A stretch of 64,000 nucleotides of DNA, from positions 4,712,001 to 4,776,000 of the forward strand of contig JAXMBC010000001.1 in assembly GCA_046350055.1 (NCBI GenBank). Reading direction: 5' to 3'. This document shows, one piece after another, positions 36,961 to 46,734 of this stretch. The position numbers were made by a program, and so were the translations under genes. A model generated the notes under the pieces. The model was not told the origin of the DNA, ran no database searches, and saw only the letters and a program-made list of their open reading frames with translations. Within the stretch, counting starts at the first letter, position 1. Each line of letters starts with the position of its first letter. Origin of the DNA: JAEUIE01 sp046350055. GTDB lineage: Bacteria > Planctomycetota > Planctomycetia > Gemmatales > HRBIN36.

Positions 36961-38628
36961 ATGCTGCGCCGTTTTGTCATTCCAGTGCTGGTTGCGACCG
37001 GCATATTGATCACTCCAGAGGCGGGGTTACCGGTCGCCGATGATCAAACCATAAAGGAAATGGTACAGCCCGCTATCGCAGCTGGAGTCGAGTTTCTTCG
37101 TCAATCTCAGACAGCAGCAGGTACCTGGCTCTATCAGGGCAATACTTCCCCCACAAATGAACAGGTCGTTGGTGCTTCTGCGCTGTGTGGCATAGCCATG
37201 CTGGAGAACAGGGTTCCCGCAAATGATAAGCAGATCCAAGCAGTTGCAGGTGTGGTACGTCGGGCGGCTGCTGACCCCAACTTCAATTACAACTACAGCG
37301 TATGCCTCTCCTTGCTGTTTCTCGATCGCCTGAATCGGGAACGCGCAGTTAAGGACGAAAAGAACTTCACATACAAACACCCGGATACTGCCCTGGTATT
37401 GGGACTGGCACGAAAGATTCTTGGAGGTCAGGTGCAGGATGGACGCTGGGGCTACCAGTTGTCAGCTAATAACGGCACAAATGCAGACAATTCCAATACC
37501 CAGTTTGCAGTAGTCGCATTGTGGGTAGCTCGCAAGTATGGAAAACCGGGCGGTCCGATTGATAAAGCGCTTAGTCTTTGCGAAAAACGCTTACGTTCCT
37601 CCCAGGATGCTGCAGGAGCCTGGAACTACGAAACCAGTACTGCAGGCATCATTATGAGACCTACTGGTTCCATGACCTGCGCTGGTATTCTCAGCCTGGC
37701 GTTACACGCTGGCGCTCGAGTTTCGCTTCAAGCTACATTTACAGATCGAGCCGGTGGCACCGGGGACATTACCAGAACCCTTAATGAAGATCCGGCAATT
37801 GTTAAAGCGCGCGCTTACCTGGTTCATTCCCTGCAGAACAATACTTCTCCGCAAGGTGGTATGGAAGGCCACGTGAGCTACTTCTTGTGGTCGCTCGAAC
37901 GTGTTGCGACACTGTTCAAATGGCGCAAACTGGATGGCGTCGACTGGTTCGACATGGGTGCCCGATATCTGATGTCCAAACAGAATCGCAATGGAAGCTG
38001 GTCAATGGATTTCCTCTCAGGCACTTATGTCGATACTGCGTTTGCTCTGCTTTTCCTTGGAAAGTCCAACTTACTGGGAGATCTGCAGGAAGCTACGTTC
38101 ACACGTGACAAAGAATCAATGGCTGGTGGTCCTGTCATTCCACAGAAAAAGACCGAAGTAAAAAAAACCACTGACGAACAAGCAAAGGAAATCCTGGCCA
38201 AGCTTTTGACAGCTTCTCCTGACAAACAAGCTGAGTATGTGCAGGAGTTGTCGGACACTAAGGGTCCCGAGTATACAGATGCCCTCGTAGAAGCCATCAA
38301 AAAAATCCAGACACCCACAGGAAAAGAAATGGCCCGTGAAGGCTTAGCCAACCGTTTGCAACGATTTACTCCGAAAGTGCTGAATGAGTACATGTCGGAC
38401 AATGATCGTGAACTTCGCCTTGCTGCAGTCACTGCTGCCAAGTTCAAGCCTGATTTCAGGAATGCTCCTGCCAACTGCAGTACAATTATTCCCCTGCTCG
38501 GTGATCAGGATATCGGCGTTTCGACTGCCGCACTGGAAACATTGAAATCCATCTCCGGGCAAGACTTTGGTAAATCAGTCGATCGCTGGAGCCGATGGCT
38601 GGAACAGAGCAAGACGAAGAAGCCATAG
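36961..38628 (+). CDS. secreted squalene-cyclase-repeat plus HEAT-like protein
   Basis: The 555-residue protein starts with a signal-like segment (IPVLVATGILITPEAGLPVA). Residues about 45-385 have prenyltransferase/squalene-oxidase repeats: VEFLRQSQTAAGTWLYQG, LGGQVQDGRWGYQ, LRSSQDAAGAWNYE, and LMSKQNRNGSWSMD. The C-terminal part (about 410-555) is helical and HEAT-like (LAKLLTASPDKQAEYVQELS). This combination is common in planctomycetes; activity is unknown. A TATAAT box lies 33 bases upstream with a GGTGAGGG Shine-Dalgarno, and a strong terminator follows the stop. Confidence 0.78.
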   Translation: MLRRFVIPVLVATGILITPEAGLPVADDQTIKEMVQPAIAAGVEFLRQSQTAAGTWLYQGNTSPTNEQVVGASALCGIAMLENRVPANDKQIQAVAGVVRRAAADPNFNYNYSVCLSLLFLDRLNRERAVKDEKNFTYKHPDTALVLGLARKILGGQVQDGRWGYQLSANNGTNADNSNTQFAVVALWVARKYGKPGGPIDKALSLCEKRLRSSQDAAGAWNYETSTAGIIMRPTGSMTCAGILSLALHAGARVSLQATFTDRAGGTGDITRTLNEDPAIVKARAYLVHSLQNNTSPQGGMEGHVSYFLWSLERVATLFKWRKLDGVDWFDMGARYLMSKQNRNGSWSMDFLSGTYVDTAFALLFLGKSNLLGDLQEATFTRDKESMAGGPVIPQKKTEVKKTTDEQAKEILAKLLTASPDKQAEYVQELSDTKGPEYTDALVEAIKKIQTPTGKEMAREGLANRLQRFTPKVLNEYMSDNDRELRLAAVTAAKFKPDFRNAPANCSTIIPLLGDQDIGVSTAALETLKSISGQDFGKSVDRWSRWLEQSKTKKP

Positions 38629-38647
38629 TACACACCATTTGTTCATG

Positions 38648-38674
38648 AAGGCAGGGACCATTCCCTGCCTTTTT
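38648..38674 (+). terminator. intrinsic terminator after the squalene-repeat gene
   Basis: A perfect 10-base-pair stem (AAGGCAGGGA with TCCCTGCCTT) and a 4-base loop are followed by T residues. It lies 20 bases after the stop at 38628 and ends 2 bases before the TTG of the next gene. Confidence 0.85.
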
Positions 38675-38676
38675 CA

Positions 38677-39456
38677 TTGGGTACGTTCTTGATACTTCTC
38701 ATTCTGCTACTGCTGATTCAATCACCCACCCAGTCGTACCTCAACACTACATGGGCTCTGGAGGTGGGCAACGACTTCTTCGTGGAAGAGTCGCAGCGAC
38801 ATCTCATTCAGGTGACAGGCGACAAGAAGGTCACATCTTATTTCGATGTCACGTACCTGTGGCATTATCAAATCAGGGCCAAACACGGTAAACGTCTTGA
38901 AGTCGTGGCTGAACTCGAAAAAGTCAGAGTGAATAATCCTACTGAAGCAGGCGCAAAACCCAGTGAGTTGTTGAGGCAAATGAAGCCCAGCAAATCGACG
39001 TGGCTGTTCTCACCGACCGCCGAAGGTTGGCAATGTGAGCCTGTTGGCAAGCCTAATCATGCGCCGCCATTTCTGCTTCTTTTGGGCAGTAGAGCAACTG
39101 ACCCTGGCAGTGGTTGGAAACAAACCTGGAAACAGATTTTCCCGGATCAGGGCAGCCTGCTGTGTCATCTGGAATTGATACCCAATGCATCTACCAGCAC
39201 TTCTGACAGGCTTCGCATTCGAACCGCTGCAACGCTGGAACGACACACTGGCAACAACCAGAAAGGGAAGGACATCAGCAAGCCGCAAGCTATTCCTGGG
39301 ATAGGCGAGTTCGATAAACAGAAATCACGCTGGCTCTACTTTGAAGTATTCGCCAAAGGGGAATGGCAGCACGAATCAACTGGCAGTCATGCGGTACTGA
39401 AACATGATATCTATTGCAGTTACCGCAGCTACGACCGCCGCCCTTCATTCCCCTGA
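38677..39456 (+). CDS. secreted hypothetical protein
   Basis: The 259-residue protein has a hydrophobic signal-like N-terminus (FLILLILLLLIQSPTQS). The TTG start lies 2 bases after the terminator of the preceding gene. I do not recognise a family; the sequence has many W and Y residues (YLNTTWALEVGNDFFVEESQ). No ATG is available at the signal peptide, so a TTG or another rare start is needed. Its stop is 1 base from the stop of the convergent lipoprotein gene. Confidence 0.6.
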   Translation: MGTFLILLILLLLIQSPTQSYLNTTWALEVGNDFFVEESQRHLIQVTGDKKVTSYFDVTYLWHYQIRAKHGKRLEVVAELEKVRVNNPTEAGAKPSELLRQMKPSKSTWLFSPTAEGWQCEPVGKPNHAPPFLLLLGSRATDPGSGWKQTWKQIFPDQGSLLCHLELIPNASTSTSDRLRIRTAATLERHTGNNQKGKDISKPQAIPGIGEFDKQKSRWLYFEVFAKGEWQHESTGSHAVLKHDIYCSYRSYDRRPSFP

Positions 39457-39457
39457 C

Positions 39458-40246
39458 TTACTGCGGCAAAGTCGGTACCGAAGGTGGTGGCGACATTGCT
39501 GGAGGGGTAGTGCCCGGATTCAGCGTAGCTGCTCTACCAGTTCGTGCAGTCATAGGTAGACTGGGCATCATCACTTCAGGCACGTTGGGAGCGTTCATGG
39601 CAGGCATGTCAATGGTCGGCATGGTAATTGGTCTGTCCAGCGAGTTCATGGCTGAAGTACTGGAAGAACCTGGTGCAAGCATCATCGGAAAAGAGTTATT
39701 CGAGAGCTGTGCCTGCTGTACAGGCTGAGCTGGATTTCCTGGGACGCTCAGATCTATTGCAGGCCCTTTGACATCCAAACCAGGCTGGGCTGGTGACAGG
39801 ATACTGGGCTGACTGACAGCAAGAGTCGTCATGTTCTGTTTCGTATCAACAGATGCTTGTGGAAACGATCCTGAAGAACGCTGACGTGTATCCATGGCTC
39901 CCAGTCCAGGCGGCATAGAAGGCACTGATAACGGGGACGAATCTGCAGGCTGCTGCAAGGTGGCAGGTGGCAGATTCTGTGGTACTGGAGGAGCAGCTTG
40001 AGCTGGGCTGGAAACGATCACCGGCGGCATCACCGGTGCTGAGGAAGTTGAAGGCTGTGTATTGCTGTTGCCTGGCCTGGAGTAGGTACTGGCCAGTGGC
40101 CCCTGTTGGACGGGCGTCGGCTTCCTGCCCAGATTCGAGGAACCATCGGTATTGCGTCCCCACCAGTTGCAAGGATCCAGTGAGGAACAGCCCGACAGAG
40201 AAATCAACCCGAAACCCAAGAGCACCACAACTTGTCTGGTCAGCAT
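39458..40246 (-). CDS. proline/serine-rich lipoprotein
   Basis: The start at 40246 gives MLTRQVVVLLGFGLISLSGC, a lipoprotein signal with a lipobox ending in Cys20 (LSGC). The start 17 residues earlier is less likely. The mature 242 residues are low complexity, rich in Pro, Ser, Gln and Met (PPQ, MPP, MPTIDMPAM). No folded domain is recognised. It probably sits in a membrane as an extended linker-like protein. It is convergent with the secreted hypothetical gene. Confidence 0.7.
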   Translation of the reverse strand: MLTRQVVVLLGFGLISLSGCSSLDPCNWWGRNTDGSSNLGRKPTPVQQGPLASTYSRPGNSNTQPSTSSAPVMPPVIVSSPAQAAPPVPQNLPPATLQQPADSSPLSVPSMPPGLGAMDTRQRSSGSFPQASVDTKQNMTTLAVSQPSILSPAQPGLDVKGPAIDLSVPGNPAQPVQQAQLSNNSFPMMLAPGSSSTSAMNSLDRPITMPTIDMPAMNAPNVPEVMMPSLPMTARTGRAATLNPGTTPPAMSPPPSVPTLPQ

Positions 40247-40351
40247 AGCCCGCTCCAATGTTCCTGAGCAGGCCCTGCTATAGACGTCTATCCACAAACA
40301 GTCAACTGGAGTTCAATTAACTAACATCGACCTGCACAGCCATTAACTTCA

Positions 40352-40380
40352 AGAAAAAAGCCAGCCTGTTCGGCTGGCTT
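40352..40380 (-). terminator. intrinsic terminator for the TIGR03000 gene
   Basis: On the minus strand a 9-base-pair stem (AAGCCAGCC with GGCTGGCTT) and a 5-base loop are followed by a T-rich tail. The stem ends 21 bases downstream of the stop of the gene at 40401-40904. Confidence 0.85.
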
Positions 40381-40400
40381 AAGTACTGAAAGCTGTTCTT

Positions 40401-40904
40401 CTATTCTTTAAGGATCTTATTCGTTGAACGATTGGCTCGATCTGGTGCTGGGGTAGCATGTGCTGCCTGTCGAATGAGATCACGCGTGGTGTTGGGTTTC
40501 GCTTCCCTGGTGTGCGCTACCAGTGGGGTGAAATCGATGCTTGTCGTTTCACCAGCTTTGACTGCCACTTCCTGCTCACTCGTGAAGTCTTTGCTTGTTG
40601 TTCCGCCGCCTGTAGGCCAACTAACCTTCACCTTGTAGTAGTAGGTCTTTTTCAGTTCCAGTACCGGCGACTGAAACATCCTGACAGTACCTGTTTGATT
40701 CATCTTCTGGTTTTCAAACCAGATCACGGCATTTTCAGGGACCTTAACTTTGATCAGGGCAGGTACAGACTTCGTTTCGTCCTTGGACGATTGCACAGCA
40801 GGTGTATCGGGCAATTGTCTCGGAGTTGCAGCTTTGGGAGGCTGAGCCAATCCAGTACACAAGCAGACGAGAGAAATCGCACTGGCAAATAAGGAACGAA
40901 GCAT
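40401..40904 (-). CDS. TIGR03000-type secreted planctomycete protein
   Basis: The start at 40904 has a GGAGGG Shine-Dalgarno 7 bases upstream and gives a signal peptide (LFASAISLVCLCTGLAQ). The 167-residue protein matches the small TIGR03000 domain seen in planctomycetes: ALIKVKVPENAVIWFENQKM near residue 55, then LKKTYYYKVKVSW and a C-terminal tail rich in Arg, Ala and Asn. Function is unknown. A good minus-strand terminator follows at 40352-40380. Confidence 0.82.
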   Translation of the reverse strand: MLRSLFASAISLVCLCTGLAQPPKAATPRQLPDTPAVQSSKDETKSVPALIKVKVPENAVIWFENQKMNQTGTVRMFQSPVLELKKTYYYKVKVSWPTGGGTTSKDFTSEQEVAVKAGETTSIDFTPLVAHTREAKPNTTRDLIRQAAHATPAPDRANRSTNKILKE

Positions 40905-41040
40905 CGACCATCCCTCCATGGATATCCCCCTATACTCTCTATCACAGTCTGGTCAAGATTGAAATCAATCTGAGCTTGAAGAAGTTGAAACTTCAACTGA
41001 TGATCACAAGTATCATCGGTAACTTTGAGAATGTACTATC

Positions 41041-42783
41041 ATGTTGCCATTCCTCAGCAGTCTGCTAACGATTTTGTTGCTGGCCTGCCCAGTCTTCGCT
41101 GCAAGCGCATCCCGACAACTGGATGTCAAACTGTATCCTAAATCTACTGTTGCTTTTGTACATGTGCCACAGCCTACGCAATCAGTCAAGCAATTGCTGA
41201 CCTATATTGAACGACTGGAATTGACCAAGTTCGATGAAGTTCAGGAACTCCTTCAATCAACTCCAATCCAGCGATTTCATCGTTTTGTCGGCTTCCTGGA
41301 AAAGACCTATTCACGTAAATGGGATACGTTGCTCAATGGGCTGAGTGGACATGGCATTTCTCTGGCACTCGTTCCGGTAAAGGAAGTCAAAGACCCGCAA
41401 CTCCTGTTGAGTACACACGCACAAGATCAGGAACTGTTGAAGCAGATCTATCTGGCTGCCCTCGAAGTAATGAAGCAGGAAGCGAAAAACGGCGATCAAC
41501 CTGTTGTCTGGAATCAGAAGCCGTATCGCGAAATACAAGTTACGTCACTCGACAACAAATTCTTCATTGCACATCATCGCGACCGCCTCATTGCGGCTAC
41601 ACACCATAATGTGATGATCCATGCGCTGGATCAACTGCTCGACCAATCGCAGCCTTCGCTGGCGGATCACCCTCGATTTATTCAATCAGAGTGCCCAAAT
41701 ACGTCGGAAAGCATGGCATGGGGATGGATTGATCTCAACCATTTCAAATCTCTTGACCCTGCCAAAGTTGACGAGCTTAAACTGCCAGCAAATGATTTGA
41801 TCCCGCAACTCCTCTTTGGTGGATTGTTTGATGCATTTATTCGATCAGATCATGCATGGTTCCATTTAGAGAACACTCCAAACGGCCCCCGCCTCGCACT
41901 GACTGCACCTCAAGGGCGAGATGCCGCCCAGGAAGGCGCCAGGCTGGTACATATGCACGATGCCAGGGCCCAAGCCATGCTGCCATTACTTGATCCACCT
42001 GGCACACTTTACTCCAACAGTTTCTATTTCGATTTCGCGACCCTTTGGAACGAACGTCTCAAAATGTTCAAGGAAGGTGCCATCAAGGAGATTGAGGAGG
42101 GCGACAAAAAGATCAAGCCTTTTTTGGTTGGCAATTCATTGAGCACTATTCTGTCCACCCTTGGCTCTCGTCATCGTGTAGTCATCGCCAAGCAACGTGA
42201 AACAGGCTATTCCATCAAACCCAAGGTGGCATACCCCGCGTTTGCTCTGATCCTGGAGTGTCGCGATGCGGACAAATTCCAGAAAATTACAGCCTTCCCG
42301 TTACGAACCGCGGGACTACTATTCTCTGCGAACACACCGATGAAAATGACCGAGGAACTCGTTCACAACACGAAGATAGCCACCTATCGCTTTAAGGAAC
42401 AGGCTGCCAACACGAGTTATGAAGGCAGTGCTCTCTTTAACTACAGCCCATCGTTTACCAGAGTTGGCAACTATTTCGTTCTTAGTTCGACTCAAGAGCT
42501 ATGCAAAGATGTCGTGGTGAGCTTGCAGAAGGAAGAGAAAGCAACTTCTGACGACCACGCCGATATTCGTCATCGATTCTCCTGGGTGGCGTTGGGACAG
42601 GCATTAGCTGCAGAGAAGCCTCGTGTTCTGACTGAATTAACTCTGCGTCATGGTGGCACTTCCGATCGCACGGAAGAACAGCTCCAAGTACTTCTCAAGC
42701 TGTTGGACAAACTCGGAACCCTGGAGCTTTCAATCAGCCACAGCCCCACGTTTCGCCTGGAAGTAGCCACGCAGTACAAGTGA
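41041..42783 (+). CDS. secreted hypothetical protein (DUF3352-like)
   Basis: The 580-residue protein has a signal peptide (LLTILLLACPVFA). The N-terminal part (KLYPKSTVAFVHVPQPTQS) and the following repeated alpha/beta pattern resemble DUF3352-like planctomycete proteins. The distant 340-residue protein at 45552-46574 starts similarly (YFPEGTDAVVQLNLNQL), so the two may be paralogues. No catalytic site is recognised. It ends 25 bases before the DUF1800 gene, so the three genes that follow on this strand are probably one unit. Confidence 0.7.
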   Translation: MLPFLSSLLTILLLACPVFAASASRQLDVKLYPKSTVAFVHVPQPTQSVKQLLTYIERLELTKFDEVQELLQSTPIQRFHRFVGFLEKTYSRKWDTLLNGLSGHGISLALVPVKEVKDPQLLLSTHAQDQELLKQIYLAALEVMKQEAKNGDQPVVWNQKPYREIQVTSLDNKFFIAHHRDRLIAATHHNVMIHALDQLLDQSQPSLADHPRFIQSECPNTSESMAWGWIDLNHFKSLDPAKVDELKLPANDLIPQLLFGGLFDAFIRSDHAWFHLENTPNGPRLALTAPQGRDAAQEGARLVHMHDARAQAMLPLLDPPGTLYSNSFYFDFATLWNERLKMFKEGAIKEIEEGDKKIKPFLVGNSLSTILSTLGSRHRVVIAKQRETGYSIKPKVAYPAFALILECRDADKFQKITAFPLRTAGLLFSANTPMKMTEELVHNTKIATYRFKEQAANTSYEGSALFNYSPSFTRVGNYFVLSSTQELCKDVVVSLQKEEKATSDDHADIRHRFSWVALGQALAAEKPRVLTELTLRHGGTSDRTEEQLQVLLKLLDKLGTLELSISHSPTFRLEVATQYK

Positions 42784-42808
42784 TGCCCTACCCTTCTGAG
42801 TCTCAGCC

Positions 42809-44227
42809 ATGTATCTGACCTATCAGCAGAAGATTGATCCGCACTGGGCATGGGAAACTTATCAACCCAGCGACAAATGCCCGTGGACTTTGGAAAAGGC
42901 GGGGCACCTTTTTCGTCGGGCCGCATGGGGAGCCACTAAAAACGATTTACAACGAGCAGTTAAAGAAGGCGTGGAAGTCACCATCTCACGTTTGATTGAG
43001 ACTCCAGTCGATTATGCCGCTTTTGAACACAAAATGGAACGACTAGCCGTCCCGCTGGCCGAGGGGGCTGACGAAAATCGCCTCAGGGCATGGTGGCTTT
43101 ATGTGATGCTCAACAGCCCGCATCCCCTGCACGAGCGAATGACCTTGTTCTGGCACAATCATTTCGCCACCAGTAACGCCAAGGTCCAGGATGTGGGCTA
43201 TATGTATCGGCAGAATCAACTGCTGAGGAAACATGCCCTCGGGCAGTTCGGGCCGATGCTGCACGCCATCTCTGAAGACCCGGCGATGCTCATCTGGCTT
43301 GACACTGTTTCAAACAAAAAGGGAACTCCAAATGAGAATTACGCTCGGGAGCTAATGGAGTTGTTTTCTCTCGGTCTGGGAAACTACACCGAGCAGGATA
43401 TTCGTCAGGCTGCCCGTGCATTTACAGGCTGGGGCATTCGCAAAGGGCAGTTTTACTTCGCGGAACACGAACACGATGCTGGAGAAAAGACGGTCTTCGG
43501 AAAAACAGCACATTTCACAGGCCATCAGATCGTCGACCTTTGCCTTGAAAAAGATGCCTGCGCTCAGTTCCTGGTCAAGAAGCTCTTCCGATATTTCATC
43601 AGTGAAACTCTCATTCCGAATGATCAGCTTATTGCACCCCTGGCAAGTCAGTTCCGACGGTCGCACTACGACATCAGAAAACTGGTAGGCACCATATTAC
43701 GTAGTAACCTCTTCTTTTCGAACGATGTCTATCGCACACGAGTGAAGTCTCCAGTTGAATTCGCCATCGGGTTGATCAGACAATTGGAAGGCCGAGCAGA
43801 TTCCATTCAACTGGCCGATTTGCTGGACCCATTAGGCCAACGGCTCTTTGCACCTCCGTCGGTAAAAGGCTGGGATGGTGGGCCGAACTGGCTCAACAGC
43901 ACCACGCTACTCCTTCGACACAACCTATGTCTTGCAGTAACTTCCACCGAGGATCGTCGATTTTACAACCGCTGTGACCCAGCCAGGTTATTGGCAAAAT
44001 ATGACGCCGGGAAATCCAAAGCACTGGATGGCGCGGTACAGTTCCTGTGTGAATTATTCCTGCAAGGCGATATTTCACCTGAGACACGGGCGAGGTTGCG
44101 AGAACGTCTGAAGCAGTTGGAAACCCAGCAATATGCTGCATACTGGAGCAAGGAATTTATCTTTGAGTATCAGACTCGTGCGTTGTGTCATCTGGTTTTG
44201 ACTCTACCTGAATACCAGCTTGCCTAG
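42809..44227 (+). CDS. DUF1800 domain protein
   Basis: The 472-residue protein has the DUF1800 signature near the N-terminus (LEKAGHLFRRAAWGATKNDL), the core LRAWWLYVMLNSPHPLHERMTLFWHNHFATSN, and NENYARELMELFSLGLGNYTE. No signal peptide is obvious. DUF1800 proteins usually lie next to DUF1501 genes, as here, with 9 bases between. Function is not established; the pair is widespread in planctomycetes and has been linked by context to secreted or cell-surface processes. Confidence 0.9.
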   Translation: MYLTYQQKIDPHWAWETYQPSDKCPWTLEKAGHLFRRAAWGATKNDLQRAVKEGVEVTISRLIETPVDYAAFEHKMERLAVPLAEGADENRLRAWWLYVMLNSPHPLHERMTLFWHNHFATSNAKVQDVGYMYRQNQLLRKHALGQFGPMLHAISEDPAMLIWLDTVSNKKGTPNENYARELMELFSLGLGNYTEQDIRQAARAFTGWGIRKGQFYFAEHEHDAGEKTVFGKTAHFTGHQIVDLCLEKDACAQFLVKKLFRYFISETLIPNDQLIAPLASQFRRSHYDIRKLVGTILRSNLFFSNDVYRTRVKSPVEFAIGLIRQLEGRADSIQLADLLDPLGQRLFAPPSVKGWDGGPNWLNSTTLLLRHNLCLAVTSTEDRRFYNRCDPARLLAKYDAGKSKALDGAVQFLCELFLQGDISPETRARLRERLKQLETQQYAAYWSKEFIFEYQTRALCHLVLTLPEYQLA

Positions 44228-44236
44228 GAGTTCATC

Positions 44237-45484
44237 ATGTTCGGTTCACGTCGTAACTTTCTGAAATCCACTCTCGCGAGCACCGGCCTGGTGGCTTACA
44301 GTTGGAACACACCACAATTCCTGTCCCGCGCTGCCGCAGCAACTCCCCGACTCGATGAACCCGGTAGCAAGGAAACCATCCTTGTGGTGGTACAACTGAC
44401 CGGTGGTAATGATGGATTGAATACTGTTATTCCCTTTACCGATCCACTTTATGCTGCGTCTCGTCCCACACTCAAACAGAAATCGAGTGATATCAAAAAA
44501 CTCAACAAGGAAATTGCACTTCACCCGGCAATGGGCGGCATGGCGGAATTGTGGGAAGACCAGGCGCTCACCATCGTGCAAGGAGTGGGATACCCTAACC
44601 CCAATCAGTCACACTTCACCTCAATGGATATCTGGCATTCCGGGCATGTAAATGGCCCCTACTCCGATGGTTGGCTGGGACGCTCATTAGGCAATCTGAA
44701 GATTGCTACTGGCATAGGATACCATCTTGGTAATAAGGGAGAAGCTGCTCCGCTTGCTCTTACCGGTCCTGTCAAGTGCCCCACTCTTACAAGCCTGTCC
44801 GATATGGAATTGCATACTCTGGGACATAATGGACAAGATCGTCGCCAGCAAAGGGAGACCATTGAACAAGCCACCGGATCGGGCTCAGCCTCAGCCAGTC
44901 CATTATTAGACTTCGTTCAACGAACAGCCAACGGAAGCTATAGTACTGTGAAACGATTGAGAGAGATTGCCAGGAATTACCAGCCTCAGTTCCCGTATCC
45001 TGCACAAGGGTTGGCTGATCGTCTCAAGCTTGCAGCCCAATTGATCGACGCTAACGTGGGTGCTCGCATTTACTATGTGGAGCAGGATGGCTACGACACC
45101 CATTCCGACCAGGCAGGCAATCATACACGCCTGCTGGGTGAATTATCCTCATCGCTGACGGCTTTCTACAAGGATCTTAAATCGCGAGGACACCACAAGC
45201 GTGTGTTAATCCTGACCTTCTCGGAATTTGGACGCAGGGTGAAGGAAAATGGCAGTCTAGGAACTGATCATGGTGCAGCTGCCCCCGTATTCCTGATCGG
45301 TGGCAAGGTTCAGCCTGGTCTGATTGGAATGCACCCTCGTCTCGATCAACTCGACGACGGCAACCTCAAGCATCATACCGATTTCCGCAGCATCTACTCC
45401 ACTATTCTTGATCAATGGTTAGGTATCTCAAGCAAAGTCATTTTGCAGAAACACTATAACTCCTTGCCGATCCTTAAGGTGTAG
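44237..45484 (+). CDS. Tat-exported DUF1501 domain protein
   Basis: The 415-residue protein begins with a twin-arginine signal (RRNFLKSTLASTGLVAYSW). DUF1501 landmarks follow: VQLTGGNDGLNTVIPF, LYAASRPTLK, HPAMGGMAELWEDQALTIVQGVGYPNPNQSHFTSMDIWHSG, and LILTFSEFGRRVKENGSLGTDHG. The domain is related to sulfatase/alkaline-phosphatase-like proteins, but activity is not established. It follows the DUF1800 gene after 9 bases. A strong hairpin terminator lies 21 bases downstream. Confidence 0.9.
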   Translation: MFGSRRNFLKSTLASTGLVAYSWNTPQFLSRAAAATPRLDEPGSKETILVVVQLTGGNDGLNTVIPFTDPLYAASRPTLKQKSSDIKKLNKEIALHPAMGGMAELWEDQALTIVQGVGYPNPNQSHFTSMDIWHSGHVNGPYSDGWLGRSLGNLKIATGIGYHLGNKGEAAPLALTGPVKCPTLTSLSDMELHTLGHNGQDRRQQRETIEQATGSGSASASPLLDFVQRTANGSYSTVKRLREIARNYQPQFPYPAQGLADRLKLAAQLIDANVGARIYYVEQDGYDTHSDQAGNHTRLLGELSSSLTAFYKDLKSRGHHKRVLILTFSEFGRRVKENGSLGTDHGAAAPVFLIGGKVQPGLIGMHPRLDQLDDGNLKHHTDFRSIYSTILDQWLGISSKVILQKHYNSLPILKV

Positions 45485-45503
45485 CTAAGCAAACATAGTA
45501 AGC

Positions 45504-45535
45504 AAAAACGGCGAGGAAATACCTCGCCGTTTACC
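45504..45535. terminator. terminator between convergent DUF1501 and hypothetical genes
   Basis: An 11-base-pair stem (AAACGGCGAGG with CCTCGCCGTTT) with a 5-base loop lies between the two stops. The T tract is better on the minus strand (five T), but a short T run follows on the plus strand too, so it may serve both genes. Confidence 0.82.
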
Positions 45536-45551
45536 ATTCAGTGTTAAGTTA

Positions 45552-46574
45552 TTACTTGGCTTCCTTCATGGCCTTGATCAATTGTTCGCCGTCTACGCTC
45601 ATCTTCATCGAGATGGTGTTGCCATTGGTTTCAGCTTTGACTTTCTTAAGTGAATCACTGAGAGGCTTCAACTCAGGATGATCGTCTGCAAACTGGAGCA
45701 CCATGGCAACAGCGCTTTCAAATCCTTCATTGGCTTCCTTGGCCTTGGCTTTAGCCTTATCCGCATCAGGGCAAACCATGTTCACGTTGCCATTCACATC
45801 CTTATCCACAGTTAGCGTGGCAACGAAATGCTTGAACTCGTCTTCCTGGTTTTTGGGGGCCAAACCGGCAACAAAGAGCGTGTAGGTGTTCTTGCGCTGA
45901 TTTAAGAGATCCTTGATGTTTGGGTTGGTCTGATTCTTGCCCTTATTCTTGACTGTTTTGGTAAGGGTGTCCTTAGAGATGCCCATCAGCATGATTCCGT
46001 TTTCTGGCACAGCGACATAGAACGGCATCGGTGAGTTGGTGGGCTTCATTTCAAAGTATGTTACACCGCCGATGTCTTCTGTCTTGATCTCCATCTGACC
46101 GCTGGCGGACATCATGGGAGCAAACTGTTCGATCATGGATGACTGGAGCATAGGAATACCCATAGAGATGACAAAATTCGGCACCCCATTGGCCTCTTCC
46201 CTGCTGTTGATTGCGAAGGTGAAATCCTTCACAAACCCTTTGCCCATTTCCATGAACTTCCCAACAGCTTCTTCTGTAACTGTGTTTTTCAGTTCAGGAG
46301 CCATGTCCTGCATCATCTTCTTGACGTTTTCATCAGGCACGAAGTTGGCGAGCATGCTGACAACATTTTCGCCATGTTTTTTGACGAGTAAGGGAATGCC
46401 CTTTTTCAACAAGGTTGAACCCATGAGTTGATTCAGGTTGAGCTGAACGACAGCATCAGTACCTTCGGGAAAATATTTGTCCGGCGAAACACCCTGGGCC
46501 AGTGTTTGCGTGACAGGAGCAGCCAGCAATGCCAGACAAAGCACAGCCAGCACTAACTTGCGTTGCATCAACAT
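45552..46574 (-). CDS. secreted hypothetical protein
   Basis: The 340-residue protein has a signal peptide (LVLAVLCLALLAAPVTQTLA). The mature part starts VSPDKYFPEGTDAVVQLNLNQL and is Lys- and Met-rich. The pattern is similar to planctomycete DUF3352-like proteins and to the start of the 580-residue protein at 41041, though sequence identity looks low. Function is unknown. It converges with the DUF1501 gene; a shared hairpin at 45506-45532 lies between the stops. Confidence 0.65.
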   Translation of the reverse strand: MLMQRKLVLAVLCLALLAAPVTQTLAQGVSPDKYFPEGTDAVVQLNLNQLMGSTLLKKGIPLLVKKHGENVVSMLANFVPDENVKKMMQDMAPELKNTVTEEAVGKFMEMGKGFVKDFTFAINSREEANGVPNFVISMGIPMLQSSMIEQFAPMMSASGQMEIKTEDIGGVTYFEMKPTNSPMPFYVAVPENGIMLMGISKDTLTKTVKNKGKNQTNPNIKDLLNQRKNTYTLFVAGLAPKNQEDEFKHFVATLTVDKDVNGNVNMVCPDADKAKAKAKEANEGFESAVAMVLQFADDHPELKPLSDSLKKVKAETNGNTISMKMSVDGEQLIKAMKEAK

Positions 46575-46734
46575 ACATCACCTTGATAGGTTGCGAGATA
46601 GCGAAGAAGCCAATCCTTCAGCTAGGGAGCATCTTGCAGGTTTTCAGGGGCGTTGGCAAGCGTTCGTACTGCAAGTGCATCAAGTGATTCGATGGAAGTA
46701 CGAAGCTATTTACTTGATGAAAGAGCCAGGAGTT

